Shown: positions 57,567 through 64,000 of the stretch, piece by piece
Position numbering within the stretch: position 1 is the first letter of the stretch
How the letters are laid out: every line of letters starts with the position of its first letter
Source of the DNA: Setomelanomma holmii
Lineage: Eukaryota; Ascomycota; Dothideomycetes; Pleosporales; Phaeosphaeriaceae
Assembly (NCBI GenBank): GCA_010015745.1
Contig: ML978236.1
Span: forward strand, 62,001-126,000
Reading direction: 5' to 3'
DNA length: 64,000 nucleotides
The notes under the pieces: model-generated
The model's database searches: none
What the model saw: the letters and a program-made list of their open reading frames with translations, nothing else
Told to the model about the DNA's origin: nothing
Program-made: the position numbers and the translations under genes

Positions 57567-58981
57567 ATGATTCTCCCCACATGGTCCTACTGACAGTTTC
57601 AGCGCATAATCTGCTTTCTTGCCGAAGATTTTGGCGGTAGGCAATCCTGGTAGTATCGACATGTGTGCAGTGAGCAACAAGCAATCTTTGCCAAGTAAAG
57701 TATCGGCTGACGTGATAGAATCCTTCGCTGCACAGATCAAAGAGCACATACTTGCAAGACATGATGTTCGCGACGCCTAGCCAACTCGTCGTGTCGATGC
57801 CAGGCGATCGCTCATGAGCGGCGAGCATGATTACACACGATTCTTCATCCTATATGGAGGTGCCATTATCCGGCGATGCATTGATACATCAAATAACAGA
57901 CTCATACAGCTTGTGAAAAATCTCGTTGAGAGCTTGCTAGAATTAGAAGGATCCGGAAGCGCGATTGTGCGCGTGAAATACACCACCGACGTCTGCAATG
58001 CACTACCAGGAAAACTTCGCCTGAAAAGAATAATATCCGAGCTAGAGTCCACAGTCTCTTCCTGCGAAGCACGTGCTAGCCGTGCCATGGAGGAGTTGCT
58101 GCCAGCAGCTGCGTGCGCTGTTGGCAATATCAATTTACTCCAGAGTCTCGATTTGGACATCCTAGATACTTTTGGGGTGGCTGACTGGTACTTCCCGGAT
58201 GCTATGAGCGCAGCAGCCGCAGCAGGTCAGGTTGCAGTGGTGAGATGGACAATTCAGTGTCTGCGTTCGTCAGAACGGCCGACCGGCGACTGGGCAGTCA
58301 AAAATGCTCTTGGGGAAGCTCTACAAGTCGCTGCACGAACCCACAGAACCGAGATTGGCAAGATCCTGCTTGATTCTCTCAACGAAAAGTCAACCTTCTC
58401 TGTCTCCCTTGGAGATGTTGACCGTGCAATCGAGGACTGCATAATCTATGGCAGTCCAGAGTTCTTCGACGTCCTTAATGCATTTCAGGACCAAAATACA
58501 CCCGGCCTTTCACAATTGTGAACCGATCAACAGTCTACCCCTCTGAGATAACGAGGTTGGTCTTCTCTTCCAAGACGGCCACCGCCGAACTCTAGAGACG
58601 TTGCTGCGCGCAGGCACCATCAACCCCAACCAGCTGGGCATTCATCATCCTTTGGACCACGTTATGTACAGCTGCCGTCAAGATCTCACTGAAGTTCTCC
58701 TGCAGAACGGCGCGGATATCAATGCTAAGGACGCCGACGGACAGTCCGCCCTACAGAATGCCGCCGCACGAGGCTATCATCCGAACATCAAGTTCTTGAT
58801 CGAACACGGTGCTGACCCTCGAGGTGTCAAAAGCACGTACAATGATGTAACAAAGCTACTGAGACGTGCTATCACTCATGCGACCGGAGCGAAGCTGGAT
58901 ACCAAGGCGTGGCGTGAAGTCTGGGATGCACTACGCGAGGAAGAGCAGGATTCTAGCATGAGATGGTACGGAGTGAGATAA
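57567..58981 (+). pseudogene. F-box-like/ankyrin-repeat gene B, disrupted
   Basis: Paralogue of gene A. From an ATG at 57567 one can follow QFQRIICFLAEDFGGRQSW, YRHVC, a 49-nt intron (57670-57718), then KSFAAQIKEHILARHDVRDA and onwards to MSGEHDYTRFF, AACAVGNINLLQSLDLDIL and EALQVAARTHRTEIGKILLD. The ankyrin end is VGLLFQDGHRRTLETLLRAG and LTEVLLQNGADINAKDADGQ. Breaks are TGA at 57591-57593, TAG at 57651-57653, TAG at 57778-57780, TGA near 58519-58521, and a one-base frame change near 58545-58550. The piece from 57814 to 58521 alone is open for 235 codons, but the domain layout shows it is the middle of a longer gene. Intact relatives are common, expanded and of unknown function in plant-associated fungi. 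Confidence 0.78.
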
Positions 58982-59640
58982 GTGGAGTCTAAGGGAGACA
59001 TAGATGGGCCAATCTAGTCGAGGACGACGACCAAGTGAGGTTGGATATTGTCGCATGTGAGTCAAGTGGCAAATTCTTTCTGCATTGCCGAACTGCATGC
59101 AGATCGGCCTGGCTTTCTTCGATTGACCCTAGCGGCAAGCATGGCAAACTTTTCCATCCTGGGCAGCATAAACAATTCGGAACTCTGGTCTCGATGGATT
59201 TGAACGCGCCATCTATGATTCGTTCCAAGCTCAACAAGATCTATATTTCGATATCGAGGGGCACTTCATCTCCAGATATCGGTCCAATGATAATGAATCA
59301 CATCATGTCTTGCGCCCGCTATGACTGCTTGTCACAAAACTTCGTCTCGAAAATATAAAAACACGGATAAGACTGGCACATGCCATATGGGGCGTACATA
59401 TCATGCGTACGTACAGGAAAAGAAGTCCAGCTTTCAAACACATTTAACAGAAGAACATACAATCAGCTAGTCGAGAGAAGTCTTCCAGTGTCGTCTTAGG
59501 GGGGATTCTGTTATACAGGTATAGCGAAGCACATCTCCTCGTTCGAAGCTACGCCGAATACACCCCAAATTCTCGAACTCGAGACTGCTGATATGCTGCA
59601 TGTCAACAGAATGACCCTCGTAGCACATCTCACAAAACAA
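58982..59640. other. Convergent intergenic region
   Basis: Marks the return from the accessory zone to core genes. No feature is recognised. Confidence 0.45.
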
Positions 59641-62401
59641 TCAAATCTTCTCCTCCAACCGCGCGGTCATACCCGTGACTGTCGTCCTCTTCCCACTCTC
59701 CCTCTCCAGAACATGCAGTTCCCGCTCCAAGTGCTTCTGCACAGACACGTTCTGCGCCTCAATAAGCTGTTCTAATAACTTCGCTAACCCTTCCTTTGTC
59801 TGCCCATTGAACACAGCCTCCAGCTCCGCCTTCGTTGCAATCGCAAGCTGGTCCTCCAATGCCTTGAGAGCCTGCGTGCCGAGCTGCGAGACTGCTTGCT
59901 TGAACTTGGCCTCTTCATCGATCTTTGCGATCTTGGCAGCCTCATCGCGCTCGGTGGCACCGGCTTCCTCAGCCTTGCGCTTTGCGGCTTTCATTGCGTC
60001 TCTCTTGGCTTTGGCGGCGAGATAGCGTGCCGAGTGGCCGAGGGCGCGACCGTCTTTGGCCAGAGGCTGTTCGATGTTGAGGGGTGGCGCAGTGAAGAAG
60101 AGTACGCGGCCTTTCTCGTCACGCTGAAACTGTTCGCGAATCTCGTGCGGTATGCTCGCGTTCGCATGGTCGTTGAGGACGAAGACTTCGACGGGCTGTG
60201 GGGCCTTGTAGCCGGCTGGCGGTTGCTGGACATAAGGTTGTTGATACCCTGGCGCTGGGCGAGGCGTTTGGTATTGCATGGGTGCAGCTGGTTGGGGTGT
60301 GAAGGGGACATGAGGTGTGATTGACTGATAAGCTTGCGCCTGAGCAGGTTGCTGGTGGACATGCGGTGCTGGTGATTGTGAGTGTGAGTGGTAGTGTGTA
60401 GGATGCGTGGGTGTGTAAGCCGCAGTATGGTGAGACTGTGGCGTTGGAGCTGGCATCGGTGTGATGGCGGATGGTTGAGCAATTGGGTAATTTCGTGATG
60501 AGTCGAAGCCGTGCGATGAGGCTGTCGGCAAACTTGGGGTAGGCAGAGCGGGGGCGGGAGGAGGCGTCGGTGGCGGAGGAGGTGTTGGCTCGGGTGGCGG
60601 TGAGTCCTGTTCATGCAGTCAGTAACTTTACGCCTTCATAGTGATAGTGAGGACCCACCTTGGGATCACGAGGACGTCGGTGGACTGCACCGATCTTCGG
60701 AGGTGCATTCTCAGCACCCCACTCAGGCTTGGGCAAGTCATCGTCCTCTTTTTGCTCGTCCTTGAGCAGATATGCGATAGGACTAGGATTCTTCTTCAGC
60801 TTGCGAGGCGCATCGAACAGGTCCATTACGTAGTCCTTATCTCGGACCTCGTCGGGCAAGCAGCTCGCCCAAGTCTTGATCTTGTTGAGCTTGTGGTTCT
60901 CCTCATTGTAACGCGCTTCGCACACGTAGATTTCCTTGTCCGGAGGGAAGTCTCGCGGCCGTCCCTTGTTATATCTCGTCACAAACATGACGAAGCAACG
61001 ATCCACTACCTCGTCGATGCGATGATCACGATACTGGCCAGTCTTGACCACTTCGTTCTCCAAGAAGTGCCGATCAAAGCGATGGACAGTCTGCTCGGGT
61101 CTGTAGTACCAGCAGGCATTTACCCACTTGCCACCGTCTGCATCTTGCCATGTTCGGTATATCTGGGCGACAATGGGCTTCGTCAGATCGTTCGCATTTG
61201 AAATGTGCACCCAGTCGCCGACCTTCCAGAGCTCGCCATTGTGTAGGATTCCGTTTGGCATAGGTATGCGGCCCTCCTCCATGACGAATTCAGTATCAGG
61301 CTTCTCCTTCTCAGCTTTAGCGATCTTACGGGCCTCCTTCTGAAGATGTACTGCATCCTGGTAGATCTGTGACTCTTCCTCATTGTACTGCTTCGCGTTC
61401 TCGAACATGAGCTCGACATCCACCATGAAGTGATCCACTGAGTTGTACTTCTTCCGCTTCAGCTTTCGCTTGAGGATGTCCATAGCCATGGGGTTTTTAA
61501 TCTCCGCGTGATATTCAGGCATGACGGCCTTATCAGGCACGCGCTCGAATGCGCTGACCATGAGCTTGTTAGCCTTGTTGCGAGGCTTGCGGATGCCCTT
61601 CATGATAGTCTTGATACGCGCCTCCATGGGAGTGTCGACCCTCGGTGGCCGTCCGCGCTTCTTTCTCGATTCTGGATCGTCGTTCTTGGTATCGTCCTTT
61701 GCTCTCTCTCTGCCCTCGCGCTTAGTGATGGCAGCTGTGGAGCGAGGGCCCCGCCGCCTCTTCCGCTTGCCCTCGTCTTCTTCATCCTCATCATCATCTT
61801 CGTCCACCTCAAGCTCTTCCTCGTCTTCCTCTTCCTCTTCTTCCTCCTCCTCCTCTTCTGGCAACAGCGGGTCCTGCTCCGGGATCTCGCCTAGATAAGG
61901 GAAGGTCGCGACTTCTTCGGTGATGATCTCATCGTCGACCAGTCGCTTGAGTTCTGCTAGCATCGCCTTCTTCATTTCCAGCGCATCAACGTATGCCTGC
62001 GAATCCTGCCGATTGTATACCTGGGCATTGTGAACAATAAGGGCGAGGTCGCGCACGAAACCGGCGATAGTCTTGTAGTCCCTCTGAGAGATTTTCTGCT
62101 TGATCGTGCTCAGTGCCATAGGCTCCTTGATGATATCGTAGTAGTCCGGCACCACGCGCTTGTTGACCTTGCGCTGGAACAACTTCGTTGGATCAAGACC
62201 GCTGAGTGTAGGTCAGCCATCGGCGCATCCATATCTGACACAGCACCACACTTACTCTGCATCTCTGTAATCGTAGATGTTTTTCAAGCATGTCGACATA
62301 GCTTCCCATTCCTTGTCCGTCACAATAGACGTTGCGCCGGCAGACTCAGCAGTTTCGGTGGTCGGCACCGGCGTCGAACTGGGCGCGCGTCCAGACGCCA
62401 T
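59641..62401 (-). CDS. rsc1: Rsc1/Rsc2-type chromatin remodelling subunit (two bromodomains, BAH)
   Basis: Three exons: 62256-62401, 60659-62201 and 59641-60606, with introns of 54 and 52 nt, 884 aa. Domain order: bromodomain 1 at about 30-140 (VVPDYYDIIKEPMALSTIKQK), an acidic Glu/Asp tract at about 164-192, an AT-hook-like KKRGRPPR near 230, bromodomain 2 at about 240-345 (MPEYHAEIKNPMAMDILKRKLK), and a BAH domain at about 370-490 (WKVGDWVHISNANDLTKPIVAQIYRTW, CWYYRPEQTVHRFDRHFLENEVVKT). A Pro/Gln-rich region and a C-terminal coiled coil (LERELHVLERESGKRTTVTG) complete it. This is the RSC SWI/SNF-complex subunit that reads acetylated histones, with polybromo-like domain use. It is nuclear. 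It is divergent from the Otu1 gene with 493 bp between starts. Confidence 0.93.
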
Positions 62402-62894
62402 GTTGATACCACGCTCGTGGGAGTCTGTGGATGGTGGTGTTGTTGATGCGCAATTCGCGATGTTGCATCTGTCGCGTCGTGCATTGCGAACGAGAAGTCG
62501 CGACTGGCGTTGGCCCCTGCGTCGGCGCTACTATCCTCCGCGCTACTGATCCCTGTCGCAGATCCCGGGAGTCCGCGTCTGCGATTCCGGAACATTCACT
62601 GACGACGTGCCACTTTGGTCATGGCTCACGCGGCAACGTGTGAACAGCGCCGGCCGCTACTTATCATAGCCTGTAATCAAGTTCAGACTTCACCACATAC
62701 CTCGCCTCCTCATGCGTTCCCGTGAAATCCTCTAGCTACAAAACAACGCTCTCCAGTCGCAGCTTCCTCGCTTCGACAACTCACTCTCCACCGCCCCTTC
62801 CTTGCGCCAGATCGCCCCACCCCTTCGCCGGACACAACACTCAACTCACTCCTCAGTCACACTGACCGTGTCGAGATAACACCACAACAGCACA
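62402..62894. other. Divergent promoter region
   Basis: Shared upstream region of rsc1 and otu1. No distinct motif is recognised. Confidence 0.45.
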
Positions 62895-63896
62895 ATGCCT
62901 ATTCGAATACGGCTCCGAGCGCCTAATGGCCAGCACACCATATCCCTCGACGATAACGCTGCTGTCTCCGATCTCCTCTCCGCCATCACAAATGCGACCG
63001 ACCTGCCACTGTTCGATCTCAAATGGAACTTCCCACCACAGCCCCTCGATCCATCTCTCTATGGCCTGAGTACGCTTCTCAAAGATACAGACTTGAAGTT
63101 GAATGGCGCACAGATCATGGTGATCGCAGTAGCGACAGGCGACCCGAGCGAGGCCAAGCAGGAGGACGACTCTCCGTCCACACAGCAGTCGCATTCCTCA
63201 TCGCAGTCAGCGCCTTTGTCTCTGAAGCGGAAACAGGCTTCAACGCTCAAAGACACACCTGAGGTGCCCGTGCCAGATCGTGGCGGTACCGTCGTTTTGC
63301 GCGTCATGCCAGACGACAACTCCTGCATGTTCCGAGCGCTGGGCAGTGCCGTTTTTACCGATTCCCTCGACTCGATGACCGAACTACGCTCGCTGGTAGC
63401 GCAGGCTATTCAACGCGATCCTGAGATGTACAACGAAGCGGTCCTGCAGCGGACACCGGACGAATACTGCAAGTGGATATCATACTCGGACTCATGGGGT
63501 GGTGGCATTGAGCTGAGCATTCTTTCTCAAGAGTTCGACATTGAGATCGCCAGCATTAATGTACAAGATTTGAGAGTGGATCGCTTCAACGAAGGCAAGC
63601 GGCAACGATGTATCCTCGTATACTCTGGCATACATTACGACACAATCGCCTTCGTACCAAGCGCATACTCGACATATGACTCGGAGAGCGACATCAAATT
63701 GTTCGACGCCAAGGACGATGTCATTCTTGAGGCTGCGCGCCAGCTGTGCGGGATCTTGAAGAAGCAGCATTACTATACCGACACTCAGAAGTTCGACATC
63801 AAGTGCAACAAATGCGGCTGGCAGGGAGCTGGAGAATCTGGTGCATTAAGGCACGCGCAAGAAACAGGACACACCGATTTTGGTGAGGCCAGCTAG
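62895..63896 (+). CDS. otu1: OTU-type deubiquitinase Otu1/Yod1
   Basis: Single exon, 333 aa, complete. An N-terminal UBX-like domain (PIRIRLRAPNGQHTISLDD, LKWNFPPQPLD) binds Cdc48/p97. The OTU domain has Asp141 and catalytic Cys144 in PDDNSCMFRALG, then WGGGIELSILSQEFDIEI, and the catalytic His247 in YSGIHYDTIAF. The C-terminal C2H2 zinc finger uses Cys304, Cys307, His320 and His326. Length and domain order match yeast Otu1. It trims ubiquitin chains from substrates processed by Cdc48, including ERAD clients, so it works downstream of the Hrd1 ligase also encoded in this window (no physical linkage implied). Confidence 0.95.
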   Translation: MPIRIRLRAPNGQHTISLDDNAAVSDLLSAITNATDLPLFDLKWNFPPQPLDPSLYGLSTLLKDTDLKLNGAQIMVIAVATGDPSEAKQEDDSPSTQQSHSSSQSAPLSLKRKQASTLKDTPEVPVPDRGGTVVLRVMPDDNSCMFRALGSAVFTDSLDSMTELRSLVAQAIQRDPEMYNEAVLQRTPDEYCKWISYSDSWGGGIELSILSQEFDIEIASINVQDLRVDRFNEGKRQRCILVYSGIHYDTIAFVPSAYSTYDSESDIKLFDAKDDVILEAARQLCGILKKQHYYTDTQKFDIKCNKCGWQGAGESGALRHAQETGHTDFGEAS

Positions 63897-64000
63897 GTGC
63901 AATCTTCCGCTCAGGAAGATGGTGTTCACGATATTACTTGAGTGGACCCTTGGTACCTATGTAATTGTAATTAATCCCGCCCAAGGTATCTTGAGATGCA

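Noticed and set aside
1..64000. tRNA genes, CRISPR arrays, transposon inverted repeats
   Set aside because: I looked for GGTTCGA-type B boxes with matching stems, regularly spaced repeats and terminal inverted repeats and found none that held up by eye.

Overview
The window looks like nuclear DNA of a filamentous ascomycete (Pezizomycotina, most likely a Dothideomycete). The reasons are short introns of about 45-65 nt with GT..AG ends and CTAAC/CTGAC-type branch sites, a NoxB-type NADPH oxidase, fungal STAND, BTB and F-box/ankyrin-type gene remnants, and dense genes on both strands. The class-level placement is inference. Gene models below were built by joining reading frames across splice sites that keep phase; none was checked against transcripts.

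Left part (1-41 kb) is mostly conserved housekeeping. In order: NoxB (+); a secreted sorbosone-dehydrogenase-like beta-propeller with an apparent one-base frameshift (-); eIF3k (-) divergent from the Tsr4/PDCD2-type ribosome-assembly factor (+); an unnamed 480-aa protein (-); the ERAD ubiquitin ligase Hrd1 (-) divergent from a secreted GH32 invertase (+); a PhyH-type dioxygenase (+); protein disulfide isomerase with HDEL (-); a possible broken cysteine-rich secreted gene (-); a 981-aa mitochondrial protein (-) divergent from an 886-aa low-complexity nuclear-type protein (+); the Lgl/Sro7 exocytosis protein (+); a secreted GH18 chitinase (+); a membrane J-domain protein (-) divergent from an unnamed 391-aa protein (+); and a secreted alpha/beta hydrolase (+).

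The right part (41-59 kb) is an accessory zone. It carries a NACHT/STAND pseudogene, an orphan P450 with a GC-AG intron, an intact and a decayed BTB paralogue in tandem, and two decayed F-box-like/ankyrin paralogues. Three conserved genes (AMMECR1-like, RPL29 and an unnamed 283-aa protein) sit inside it. RPL29 is split into four small exons and cannot be seen as one open frame. The decayed genes carry in-frame TAA/TAG/TGA codons that could mostly come from C:G to T:A changes, plus small indels. This resembles RIP-like decay of duplicated lineage-specific genes, but is not proof of it.

The right end (59.6-64 kb) returns to core genes: an Rsc1/2-type double-bromodomain BAH protein (-) divergent from the Otu1/Yod1 deubiquitinase (+). 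I saw no tRNA, rRNA, CRISPR array, intact transposon or viral sequence.
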